Shown here piece by piece: positions 1-5,670 of a stretch of 22,603 nt of DNA. Position numbers and translations under genes: made by a program. Origin of the DNA: a virus; the IMG/VR virus record IMGVR_UViG_3300036985_003885, positions 1 through 22,603 of that record, one strand, 5' to 3'. How positions within the stretch are numbered: the first letter of the stretch is position 1; each line of letters begins with the position of its first letter. The notes under the pieces were generated by a model. The model was given only the letters and a program-made list of their open reading frames with translations, was not told where the DNA came from and did no database searches.

Positions 1-121
1 ACTCCCTACGAGCTGCCTTTCTAAAATAATCTAGTATTTCATCAAAGCTTAATTCTTTCGCATTAGCTACATTTGCATAACAATTATCAAAGAAACTTAT
101 CTTGTATTTTGGAACTTGCAT
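1..121 (-). CDS. 5' part of an unidentified protein (C-terminus beyond left edge)
   Basis: The reading frame opens with ATG at 119-121 on the minus strand and stays open to the left edge, giving 40 residues that begin MQVPKYKISFFDNCYANVAN. It is the last gene seen of the leftward block, 21 bp after the small membrane gene. The opening pattern (a short strand KISFF, then a helix LSFDEILDYFRKA) recalls the N-terminus of VirE/BT4734-type primase-associated proteins, but 40 residues are too few to decide. The start is supported by a 12-base context (ACTAATATGCAA) identical to that of two other leftward genes, at 1826 and 4349. No Shine-Dalgarno sequence is evident. Confidence 0.6.
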   Translation of the reverse strand, partial: MQVPKYKISFFDNCYANVANAKELSFDEILDYFRKAARRE

Positions 122-142
122 ATTAGTTTAAATGTTTTATTT

Positions 143-274
143 TTAGTGGTGATAATGTATGTACATCGTTTCGTCAACCTTATATTTTCCATATTTAACT
201 ATCAACCAACTTCCACCTAGTAGAGCAACAAGAACTGCTGTTGCAAATAATTTTTGTTTAGTATTTTCTTTCAT
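143..274 (-). CDS. small single-span membrane protein (43 aa)
   Basis: A 43-residue frame starts with ATG at 272-274, one base beyond the stop of the upstream gene (276-278), and ends in TAA at 143-145. It encodes a basic N-terminus (MKENTKQK), one hydrophobic helix at about residues 9-27 (LFATAVLVALLGGSWLIV) and a short charged tail ending in HYHH. The 1-bp spacing and the clean positive-inside/TM layout support a real gene despite its size. No family is recognised. A role at the host inner membrane (for example superinfection exclusion or modulation of a host function) is only inference from size and position in an early phage operon. Confidence 0.6.
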   Translation of the reverse strand: MKENTKQKLFATAVLVALLGGSWLIVKYGKYKVDETMYIHYHH

Positions 275-275
275 T

Positions 276-707
276 TTAATTACCTTCTATTACCCAACGA
301 TTACTCAAAATTCTTTCAGGAGCGAACATGTAGCTTTCTACCTTTTCGTCATACATGTTACGCACTACACAATTAGAAATATCCACATAAGCACCCGTTA
401 CCTTTGTGCAAAACTTAACGGGATACGGAACATTATCTTCATGATAATAAATAATATTGCCTTTATGATAACTTTTTAAAGCTGTTTCAAACTTATGAAA
501 TGTCGGTAAAAGTTCCCAGTCACAATATGAAAAATCATCAATCCTGAATTGGTGTTCTTCCATCACAACCTTATATTCAGGATAAATATAATGTTTTTCT
601 GCCCACACTAAATCACCCTTTAAAAATAAAAAACTACCTGCGCCGTAAGATTTTTTTCTTACCTTATGACCTTTCTTAAGCGCGTTCATAGCGTGCATAA
701 TATTCAT
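276..707 (-). CDS. tandem two-domain protein resembling DUF2829/Tad2
   Basis: 143 residues. The N-terminal half (about 1-68) begins with a helix MHAMNALKKGHKVRKKSYG and ends FSYCDWELL. This is the ALK-x-GKKV...DWE signature of the phage DUF2829 family, which includes the Thoeris anti-defence protein Tad2 that sequesters cyclic-ADP-ribose signals. The C-terminal half (about 72-143) repeats the layout: FETALKSYHKGNIIYY near its start and FAPERILSNRWVIEG at its end. The protein therefore looks like an internal duplication, with the second copy diverged. The family assignment rests on pattern recognition only; anti-defence activity is inference. The gene starts one base into the stop of its upstream neighbour (shared base 707) and is followed at once by the small membrane gene, so it is part of the leftward operon. 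Confidence 0.55.
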   Translation of the reverse strand: MNIMHAMNALKKGHKVRKKSYGAGSFLFLKGDLVWAEKHYIYPEYKVVMEEHQFRIDDFSYCDWELLPTFHKFETALKSYHKGNIIYYHEDNVPYPVKFCTKVTGAYVDISNCVVRNMYDEKVESYMFAPERILSNRWVIEGN

Positions 708-1036
708 TATCTTACCCCTAAGTTGTTATAATATTCTTTATCGTTATTATATCGGTGTTTTCTCTCTGACCACTCATATTGATCTATTGCTTGCGTGAGT
801 CCTATAGGGTCATAAATTTCATAATCCCAATCTATGTTATACAATTCTGCCTTAGCTTTATTATACAAATAATGTTCGTACTCTTCTGGGTACTCGTGAA
901 GTTCAATGTTAACAAGAGATTTTTTAAAATTTTCTTGTTCTTTAGTTAACTCCATATTTTTATTAAATTCAGTATTCATACCAATAGCTTCTTTGCATCT
1001 TTCTAAGTTTTCTAACATTTTCAATATATTTTTCAT
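707..1036 (-). CDS. hypothetical early-type protein (109 aa)
   Basis: An acidic and tyrosine-rich protein of 109 residues with no recognised family. The first 40 residues are predicted helical (MKNILKMLENLERCKEAIG, then KEQENFKKSLVNIE). The rest has many aromatic and charged residues (EYPEEYEHYLYNKAKAEL, then IDWDYEIYDP). No signal peptide or membrane segment is visible. Its ATG overlaps the stop of the HTH gene by four bases, and its stop touches the start of the Tad2-like gene, so the three are probably translated from one mRNA by coupling. Function is unknown. Confidence 0.6.
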   Translation of the reverse strand: MKNILKMLENLERCKEAIGMNTEFNKNMELTKEQENFKKSLVNIELHEYPEEYEHYLYNKAKAELYNIDWDYEIYDPIGLTQAIDQYEWSERKHRYNNDKEYYNNLGVR

Positions 1037-1284
1037 CTTACCTCCAGTTCAAGTTCTTCAGCAGTAACTTTTAAAAAATAGTTCATATCTTTATTATAGT
1101 AACATGCTAATCGATATAAATTACTTGCGCTAATTTTGTTTTTACCCGTCTCATACTTGGCCACTTGTTGTGCGCTTACGTTTAATATATAACCAACTTC
1201 TGTCTGACTTAATTTTGAAGATTTTCTCACTCGTTTTAAAACACAACCTATTCTAATATCTAGACTATCTATTTCCCTACTCAC
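1033..1284 (-). CDS. XRE-family helix-turn-helix regulator
   Basis: 83 residues with a Cro/C1-type HTH filling most of the protein. Helices 2-3 of the domain are at about residues 26-47 (LSQTEVGYILNVSAQQVAKYE), followed by TGKNKISASNLYRLACYYN, the usual fourth and fifth helices. The family binds palindromic DNA as a dimer and commonly regulates phage or toxin-antitoxin operons. The start is GTG at 1282-1284, which shares a base with the TAG stop of the upstream gene (TAGTG). That coupling favours this start over any internal one. No protease or dimerisation domain like that of CI repressors is present, so it is more like Cro or a small accessory regulator. Its operator is not identified; palindromes near the leftward promoters are candidates. 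Confidence 0.85.
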   Translation of the reverse strand: MSREIDSLDIRIGCVLKRVRKSSKLSQTEVGYILNVSAQQVAKYETGKNKISASNLYRLACYYNKDMNYFLKVTAEELELEVR

Positions 1285-1826
1285 TAGATTACCTCACCGT
1301 TAATTGCTTCAATAACTCTATTGTAAATCTCATCGCCTAAAACTCGTTTGGCTATATCTTTACTATATGCATCAAGGAACGGACTTTGTTTGTCTATACT
1401 GTTATCAGTTAGCACTTGATAAGCGTCTAGCTTGAACAGCAAGTTAGTTTTGATTGATGGATCAAACCCAGAATCACCAAGAGCTAAAAAATTAGCATTA
1501 CCAAACAATTCAAAATTATAATTAAAAGGTATTAAGCCACAATCTAGCGCTATTTCTTCATTGAAGATTATTGGTTCAAATAAAGTATGGTGGTCGTTAA
1601 TATCCTCAAAGAAGTCATTATCGATAAGATCATTTACTTCATCTTCTTCTAGATTTGTTAATTCAACTTCACTATACCTAGTCTTCATTAAATCAAAGTT
1701 ATAGCTTACAAATTCTCGGTATGACCAATCATCGTCTATGTTATCGAAAACATGTTCTACTTCATATTGTTTGTAAAAGGACGGTTCATTATATAAACCA
1801 CTGTTAAAGAATTTTATTTTTTGCAT
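1284..1826 (-). CDS. acidic phage protein, paralogue of the gene at 3831-4349
   Basis: 180 residues, strongly acidic, unknown function. It aligns over its length with the 172-residue product of 3831-4349: GLYNEPSFYKQYEV with GLHNTPFFTTKYIS; EEDEVNDLI with SEDEIDDRV; CGLIPFNYNFELFG...LALGDSGFDPS with CNLIPFILYDEDEN...LLGLGGCGMDLS; and FKLDAYQVL with AKLDAYFFL. The two therefore arose by duplication within this block or from a shared family. The start carries the 12-base context ACTAATATGCAA also present at its paralogue. The gene lies downstream of the 47-residue RHH-like gene and its promoter, and overlaps the HTH gene by one base. High acidity would fit a nucleic-acid mimic or protein-binding inhibitor, but nothing in the sequence proves this. 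Confidence 0.7.
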   Translation of the reverse strand: MQKIKFFNSGLYNEPSFYKQYEVEHVFDNIDDDWSYREFVSYNFDLMKTRYSEVELTNLEEDEVNDLIDNDFFEDINDHHTLFEPIIFNEEIALDCGLIPFNYNFELFGNANFLALGDSGFDPSIKTNLLFKLDAYQVLTDNSIDKQSPFLDAYSKDIAKRVLGDEIYNRVIEAINGEVI

Positions 1827-1863
1827 ATTAGTTATCCATTTATATTTTATTATTTACCTAAAC

Positions 1864-2007
1864 TTATTCTATATCAAGTTCACCATCAAGATATTTAATT
1901 ATGATCATCTCAGCAGTTGCCTTAGGTGATCTAAATTCAGAAGCTGCCAAGGTCTTTAGTTTGTTATAATAAGTTTCGTCTAATTCAATGCTAAATTTTG
2001 TTTTCAT
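1864..2007 (-). CDS. small ribbon-helix-helix-like DNA-binding protein (47 aa)
   Basis: ATG at 2005-2007 and TAA at 1864-1866 give 47 residues. The pattern fits an Arc/MetJ/CopG fold: a short N-terminal strand (KFSIELD, residues 4-10), a first helix (ETYYNKLKTLAA), a turn with FRSPKA, and a second helix (TAEMIIIKYLDGE). These proteins bind DNA as dimers through the paired strands and often repress their own promoter. Here a near-consensus promoter with a perfect 9-bp inverted repeat across its spacer lies only about 30 bp upstream, which is the arrangement expected for autoregulation. The gene is short, but the fold pattern, promoter and position directly ahead of the paralogue gene support it. 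Confidence 0.7.
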   Translation of the reverse strand: MKTKFSIELDETYYNKLKTLAASEFRSPKATAEMIIIKYLDGELDIE

Positions 2008-2030
2008 AATTTTTAGTTTTAATTTATTCT

Positions 2031-2056
2031 TATATAATACATCAGGTTATTATATA
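2031..2056. repeat. perfect 9-bp inverted repeat, candidate operator
   Basis: On the plus strand TATATAATA (2031-2039) is followed by an 8-base spacer and TATTATATA (2048-2056), its exact reverse complement. The repeat covers the -10 element and nearly all of the spacer of the leftward promoter at 2034-2062. A protein bound here would block RNA polymerase. The 47-residue RHH-like protein starting at 2007 is the obvious candidate ligand. AT-rich palindromes arise readily by chance in such a sequence, so the operator role is inference. Confidence 0.5.
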
Positions 2057-2062
2057 TGTCAA
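2034..2062 (-). promoter_or_regulatory. leftward internal promoter (TTGACA-17-TATTAT)
   Basis: On the minus strand the -35 is TTGACA (2062-2057), the spacer 17 bp, and the -10 TATTAT (2039-2034; 5 of 6 matches to consensus). It lies just beyond the end of the two-helix membrane gene and drives the RHH-like gene at 2007 and the genes to its left, apart from any read-through from the main leftward promoter. Transcription would start near 2027. Confidence 0.75.
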
Positions 2063-2066
2063 TAGG

Positions 2067-2249
2067 TTATTTTAAAATAATTAAAGTAAAAAGAGTATTA
2101 CCAACTAATCCAAAACTTATTACTGAGAGTATTACATATATAATTGCTGTTAGTTTTCCAAATCTTTTTAATATAATATTGTCCGTTATATACGCAATTA
2201 TATACGTACTTATTAGGGAGTATGTTAATACAATAATTAGTGATATCAT
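2067..2249 (-). CDS. two-helix membrane protein (60 aa)
   Basis: 60 residues made almost wholly of two hydrophobic segments, about residues 2-24 (ISLIIVLTYSLISTYIIAYI) and 34-58 (TAIIYVILSVISFGLVGNTL), joined by a short basic loop containing KRFGK. Its ATG (2247-2249) is one base past the stop of the upstream gene, consistent with coupled translation. No family is recognised. Small two-helix membrane proteins are common in phage early regions and sometimes act as holins or exclusion proteins. Its place in the leftward block, away from any endolysin, gives no support for a holin call. Confidence 0.55.
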   Translation of the reverse strand: MISLIIVLTYSLISTYIIAYITDNIILKRFGKLTAIIYVILSVISFGLVGNTLFTLIILK

Positions 2250-2250
2250 T

Positions 2251-2820
2251 TTATTTCTCCAACTTTTTAAGTTTATTTGTTATAAATTTAATTTTGTTTA
2301 TTATAATGTCATGTAGTTCGTTCATTTCATAACGTTTAAAATCAATACCAAGCTCCATTGCTATTAAACATTCTTTTGCGTAATCTTTAGTCTCCCTCAT
2401 AATATTGTCATCTGTGTTTGATTTTGTATTAGATAACTCATATAATTGCCTAGCTAATCTAAGGCACTCATATTCTACGTAACCTATGTTCCTATATATT
2501 CCTTGATATATGTCTTGCTTATATGGAGCTAAATCGTCTAAATGCGCACAATCAAAACCTATCAAGTATTCTAAGAATATTGTACCGTCTCTATCATCAA
2601 CATTTTCTTCATAGTCACTGAAAGTTAACCCACCATGTACCTTTATGTTGTTAAACAATTCATCGTTGTAGTGTTTATTATATAAAATACTTTCTTTTGG
2701 AATTATCACGTATCCACATAATATACCCAACGCTTTAGTACGTTTTATAATGCACTCCCATCCTGTTGTATCTTCTGTAAACCTTAAATAATCAGGTTCG
2801 TTCTCCCATTCATTGATCAT
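2251..2820 (-). CDS. conserved phage protein with HGGLTF and GFDCAH motifs
   Basis: 189 residues. The N-terminal 110 residues match a widespread phage family of unknown function. They include WENEPDYLRF (5-14), CGYVIIP (35-41), HGGLTF (62-67) and the acidic, histidine-containing GFDCAHLDDLAP (88-99). This is followed by RNIGYVEYECLRLARQLYEL, the usual helix that closes the domain. The C-terminal about 70 residues are helical and lysine-rich. The invariant His and Asp residues suggest metal binding or an enzyme active site, but no activity is established. A mobile dispensable accessory gene is the usual setting for this family, and it sits here with other such genes. Confidence 0.75.
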   Translation of the reverse strand: MINEWENEPDYLRFTEDTTGWECIIKRTKALGILCGYVIIPKESILYNKHYNDELFNNIKVHGGLTFSDYEENVDDRDGTIFLEYLIGFDCAHLDDLAPYKQDIYQGIYRNIGYVEYECLRLARQLYELSNTKSNTDDNIMRETKDYAKECLIAMELGIDFKRYEMNELHDIIINKIKFITNKLKKLEK

Positions 2821-2843
2821 TTTATTATCTTTTCATTTTTAAA

Positions 2844-3188
2844 TTAAAGTCCTACAAATTTAGCATAACAAGCACCCTCACAGAATACATACCTACCATG
2901 ACAAAGCTCTCTCTTAATATTTTCTTCTGATATTTCTTTTTCACAATTAGAACAAGGGAAAGTGCCTTTGTATTCTTTATAAGCCCCTAAACCTTCGGAT
3001 AAAAATTGAAGTCTGCTGGGGTCAATTATTACGTCGTTTTTATTTTTACACCACCAATGCTGCTCGTCACGACCTGTATGCGGACAATAGTACCAGCCTT
3101 TTACTAGTGTTAATTCATTATTTTTAGCACATTCTTTTTCAGCTAATTCCTTACATTTACCTCTATATTTTAAATAATTGTTATCCAT
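2844..3188 (-). CDS. conserved phage protein with C-terminal zinc ribbon
   Basis: 114 residues. The first 75 residues carry the pattern of a common phage family of unknown function: GKCKELAEKECAKNNELTLV (10-29), then GWYYCPHTGRDEQHWWC (31-47), then IIDPSRLQF (54-62). The C-terminus has two cysteine pairs, C79-x2-C82 and C103-x3-C107, ending AKFVGL. These fit a zinc-ribbon knuckle. The family often neighbours the HGGLTF/GFDCAH protein in other phages (from memory of the families, not checked), and the two are adjacent here with a 23-bp gap. Function is unknown. The Cys/His/Trp cluster at 35-47 could be a second metal site. Confidence 0.75.
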   Translation of the reverse strand: MDNNYLKYRGKCKELAEKECAKNNELTLVKGWYYCPHTGRDEQHWWCKNKNDVIIDPSRLQFLSEGLGAYKEYKGTFPCSNCEKEISEENIKRELCHGRYVFCEGACYAKFVGL

Positions 3189-3228
3189 TTTATTACCGTT
3201 TCATTTATTAATTAGTTTCTAACTTTTA

Positions 3229-3543
3229 TTATTTTACGTCTTTATCTTCTACTATATAAATCTCATCATCAGTTATTTTTAATTTCCCCTCTATATTATC
3301 TTGATCTTTTTTAGCAAAAAAGCTATCTAATTTGCTTATCTTTTTATCTATCTTTGACATATATAGAAACAATAATAAAGTTATCCCCCACGTTGTGATC
3401 GCATATATGTATTCTAATGGTGTAATTTTAATTATAGAAATAATCCCGCTAAATATACCCATTACGCTAACACAATATTTAATTGCATCAATTGTAAGGC
3501 TAGATAGTAATTTTTTAGGTAGACTTTTAATGAATTCCCACAT
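3229..3543 (-). CDS. membrane protein with cytoplasmic charged tail (104 aa)
   Basis: 104 residues: an amphipathic N-terminus (MWEFIKSLPKKLLSSL), two hydrophobic segments at about 23-41 (YCVSVMGIFSGIISIIKIT) and 45-62 (YIYAITTWGITLLLFLYM), then a hydrophilic tail of about 40 residues rich in Lys, Asp and Glu (KIDKKISKLDSFFAKK; ending VEDKDVK). No family is recognised. Flanked on both sides by leftward genes with short gaps (40 and 42 bp), it belongs to the same operon. An inner-membrane early phage protein is the simplest reading. Confidence 0.6.
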   Translation of the reverse strand: MWEFIKSLPKKLLSSLTIDAIKYCVSVMGIFSGIISIIKITPLEYIYAITTWGITLLLFLYMSKIDKKISKLDSFFAKKDQDNIEGKLKITDDEIYIVEDKDVK

Positions 3544-3585
3544 GTTTTAAATAAATTATGTACGAATTATTGTAGTTTAATTTTT

Positions 3586-3834
3586 TCATAGCACCTCACT
3601 TAGACAAGCTAATCGTAACGTTTCTTTCTCATCTTGATTTCTCAATATCATGTCTAACTGTTTAATTTCCTTTTTTATTAGAATTGCATCAAGCTTTTTA
3701 TAAGTAGCCTTTCTTATTGACTCAAGTTCTTTATCGTTTAGTTTGAAGTAAGTAACTAGCTCAAGATTATAAGAACATCTTGTACCACGGATAATGTTAC
3801 CATCTGTTGTAATAGTTGATTTGTCCTGTGTCAT
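3586..3834 (-). CDS. small helical protein of unknown function (82 aa)
   Basis: 82 residues. The N-terminal 30 residues look like a strand-rich region (STITTDGNIIRGTRCSYNLE) and the rest is predicted helical with many Lys and Glu residues (LNDKELESIRKATYKKLDAI; KKEIKQLDMILRNQDEKE). The ATG overlaps the TGA of the upstream paralogue gene by four bases (ATGA at 3831-3834), implying translational coupling. No family was recognised, and no membrane segment or signal is seen. Confidence 0.6.
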   Translation of the reverse strand: MTQDKSTITTDGNIIRGTRCSYNLELVTYFKLNDKELESIRKATYKKLDAILIKKEIKQLDMILRNQDEKETLRLACLSEVL

Positions 3835-4349
3835 ACTGTTACTCTTCCAAATTTATCTTCAATCGCATTAAATATCTCAGTCGGTACGATATCTTTAAAG
3901 CTATCTTTATATCTAAAGTAACTGCTGGTTGGATCCATTTTACCGGTTTGTAGAAAGAAATAAGCATCTAGCTTAGCTGATAAATCCATACCACAGCCAC
4001 CAAGACCAAGTAAATGTATCTCTATGTTTTCGTCCTCATCGTATAGTATGAACGGAATTAGATTGCATTTGTAAGCATCCTCTTCGTCATAATCGTACTT
4101 ATCAACTTGACGATAATAGTTGTAGATAAATGCAGCTTGATAAAAATCTTCTCTAACCCTATCATCGATCTCATCTTCTGATAGTTCTGTTAAATCATCT
4201 TCATCAACACTATATTCTCTATGTAACTCTCTGTTCCATTCAATATTGTCAATTTCCATATTAATCTTATCGCACGAAATGTACTTTGTTGTAAAAAATG
4301 GTGTATTGTGTAAACCAGAATCTTGTAAGTCTTTGTGTGTATTTTGCAT
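3831..4349 (-). CDS. acidic phage protein, paralogue of the gene at 1284-1826
   Basis: 172 residues, acidic, especially at 48-70 (DEDDLTELSEDEIDDR). It shares with the 1284-1826 product an N-terminal SGL(H/Y)N-P-F segment, a central (C)xLIPF motif, a glycine-rich LLGLGGCGMDLS loop and AKLDAYFFL, spaced alike, so the two are paralogues. The start is well supported here: GGAG lies about 9 bases upstream of ATG, within the context GGAGTCACTAATATGCAA, and the ACTAATATGCAA part recurs at the paralogue and at the gene leaving the left edge. Function is unknown. Retention of two diverged copies in one short operon suggests different targets or a need for a dose of both. Confidence 0.75.
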   Translation of the reverse strand: MQNTHKDLQDSGLHNTPFFTTKYISCDKINMEIDNIEWNRELHREYSVDEDDLTELSEDEIDDRVREDFYQAAFIYNYYRQVDKYDYDEEDAYKCNLIPFILYDEDENIEIHLLGLGGCGMDLSAKLDAYFFLQTGKMDPTSSYFRYKDSFKDIVPTEIFNAIEDKFGRVTV

Positions 4350-4370
4350 ATTAGTGACTCCTTTTTATGT

Positions 4371-4910
4371 TTAATTGTTGTTTTCTAAGATAGTTCCTTT
4401 TAAATTAGCTCCTGTAAAAATAGTATCTTTACCTTGATATTTACCAAGACGTGTAATATCAAATTTAGCGTTTTCTAAATTAGCTCCCGTAAAGTCAGCA
4501 CCTCTTAAATTTGTTTTGCTTAAATCACAGTTAGTTAGATTAGAATTTTTAAAGTTTCCACCAGATAAATTACCTTCCCTTAACTTAATGTTACTCAAAT
4601 CTCTATTTGATAAATCCACATCTGCAAAGCTAAAATACTTTATGATACTATAACCATTAAGTTTTTGTTCCAGTATACCTTTATGTAACTTAGTAAGTTG
4701 TCTAAGTTCACTATATGTAAGCTCACAGGTAGTATCAATTCTATATTGATTTAGAATTGATTTATCAGAAACTTCATAACAAGGCGCACGTTTTTGTGTA
4801 TTGCTCATTGATGTTTTTATACAAGGACGTGTAAATAAATATGGTAACACCTTACATAATTTAACGTAATCATCAACGCTTACCTCAAGTAATATTGTTT
4901 TTCTTGTCAT
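4371..4910 (-). CDS. pentapeptide-repeat protein
   Basis: 179 residues. The C-terminal half, about residues 93-176, is built of A(D/N)Lxx-type pentapeptides: FADVDLSNRDLSN, LREGNLSGGNF, NSNLTNCDLSKTNLRGADF, TGANLENAKF, then a break (DITRLGKYQGKDT) and a last pair FTGANLKGTIL. Such repeats fold as a right-handed quadrilateral beta-helix. In Qnr/MfpA/McbG proteins the fold mimics DNA and protects or inhibits gyrase; in others the role is unknown. The N-terminal 90 residues are not repetitive and match nothing recognised. It is second in the leftward operon behind the RHH-like gene. A host gyrase or DNA-binding target is inference only. Confidence 0.85.
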   Translation of the reverse strand: MTRKTILLEVSVDDYVKLCKVLPYLFTRPCIKTSMSNTQKRAPCYEVSDKSILNQYRIDTTCELTYSELRQLTKLHKGILEQKLNGYSIIKYFSFADVDLSNRDLSNIKLREGNLSGGNFKNSNLTNCDLSKTNLRGADFTGANLENAKFDITRLGKYQGKDTIFTGANLKGTILENNN

Positions 4911-4922
4911 AGTTATTACACA

Positions 4923-5258
4923 TTAATTATTAAATATTTCATCCTCTTTTACAGGTTTATGCCCTGTATCAACAAGAAATTGTGTGTAATCTTTAAGTGT
5001 ATTGGAAGGATTTTGTTTAAAATAAAACCTTTCATCTACAGTTAATACTTTACCATATTGTGCAATTTCACTTTCTTCTTGAGTAATTGTACTAGTAACT
5101 TTAAGTGAATTTTCAAGATCAATGTTTAAAACATTAACCCCAGCTAACAGTATTTTGCGTAACACTACGTTTAAAGTACGCTCATCTTTGTCAGCATATT
5201 TTTTTAATTTAGAATGTAATTCAGTACTTACATTCAATATTATACGTTTGTCTTTCAT
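4923..5258 (-). CDS. RHH-like DNA-binding protein, first gene of the leftward operon
   Basis: 111 residues. The N-terminus (about 4-41: KRIILNVSTELHSKLKKYAD, then ERTLNVVLRKILLAGV) has the strand-helix-turn-helix pattern of CopG/Arc proteins. The remaining 70 residues have no recognised domain and may mediate effector or partner binding. As the first gene after the strong leftward promoter (5365-5393), with a leader of about 100 bases, it is well placed to be an early regulator that acts on the adjacent control region, for instance on the 11-bp tandem repeats. Binding is inference. The start ATG at 5256-5258 has no strong Shine-Dalgarno sequence. Confidence 0.7.
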   Translation of the reverse strand: MKDKRIILNVSTELHSKLKKYADKDERTLNVVLRKILLAGVNVLNIDLENSLKVTSTITQEESEIAQYGKVLTVDERFYFKQNPSNTLKDYTQFLVDTGHKPVKEDEIFNN

Positions 5259-5364
5259 AGTATTTAACCTTAATTTAAGTTAGTAAAGTGATGTATAAAA
5301 TTAGTTTTATGTTCAACAATAATACTCAATGAGATTTTGTTTGTAGTTCAAAACTAATAAAACA

Positions 5365-5393
5365 AGTATACATAATGATATCGAGTATGTCAA
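5365..5393 (-). promoter_or_regulatory. main leftward promoter (TTGACA-17-TATACT)
   Basis: On the minus strand the -35 is TTGACA (5393-5388), the spacer 17 bp (5371-5387) and the -10 TATACT (5370-5365; 5 of 6 matches). Transcription would start near 5358, leaving a leader of about 100 bases before the RHH-like gene at 5258. AT-rich 11-bp repeats directly upstream of the -35 could act as an UP element or as operators. This is the expected driver of the whole leftward operon. Confidence 0.8.
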
Positions 5394-5398
5394 CAAGT

Positions 5399-5427
5399 AA
5401 ATGTAAAATAAATGTAAAATAAATGTA
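5399..5427. repeat. 11-bp tandem repeat, 2.6 copies
   Basis: AAATGTAAAAT occurs at 5399-5409 and 5410-5420, followed by a partial copy AAATGTA at 5421-5427. The array starts 6 bp upstream of the leftward promoter -35. The 11-bp period is close to one helical turn, so each copy presents the same face of DNA. This fits a cooperative protein-binding site or an UP element. It is too short and spacerless to be a CRISPR array. Confidence 0.6.
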
Positions 5428-5600
5428 GGCGGTAAGTATTTTCTTTTGTTTTACGAGGGATTTTTAAGTGTCACATTACTACAAAAGCATGTACAGGTAG
5501 GTGTTTTTTGGCTTGAAATAAGGGTTTGTAGGTAATACATTACGCATTACCCATTTTTTCCCATTGTTTATATGTAAAAAACACTATACCCCTATTTATA

Positions 5601-5670
5601 TACTATTCTACTATACTCTATATAATATAGTAATATAGTAATATAAGTAATATAATATAGTTGAATAGTA
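5601..5670. repeat. AT-rich imperfect inverted repeat
   Basis: TACTATTCTACTATA (5601-5615) and TATAGTTGAATAGTA (5656-5670) match as inverted arms at 14 of 15 positions. They surround a 40-bp core of reiterated AATATAG/AATATAAG units. The whole is a possible cruciform or DNA-unwinding element. It sits between the two divergent promoters. Low complexity makes chance formation more likely than for a GC-containing repeat. Confidence 0.45.

Noticed and set aside
159-479. Plus-strand open reading frame of 106 codons
   Set aside because: It lies antisense to the Tad2-like and small membrane genes, which fit the leftward operon with coupled starts and stops; the translated plus-strand sequence has no family pattern and no ribosome-binding site.
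2056-2316. Plus-strand open reading frame of 86 codons
   Set aside because: It is antisense to the two-helix membrane gene and the end of the HGGLTF gene; hydrophobicity follows from reading AT-rich codons on the reverse strand.
3525-3589. Twenty-codon minus-strand frame overlapping the stop at 3586 (ATGA)
   Set aside because: It has an overlapping start but is very short, shows no recognisable pattern and overlaps the membrane gene start, so chance is more likely.
5399-5427. CRISPR array
   Set aside because: The repeats are 11 bp, contiguous and without spacers.
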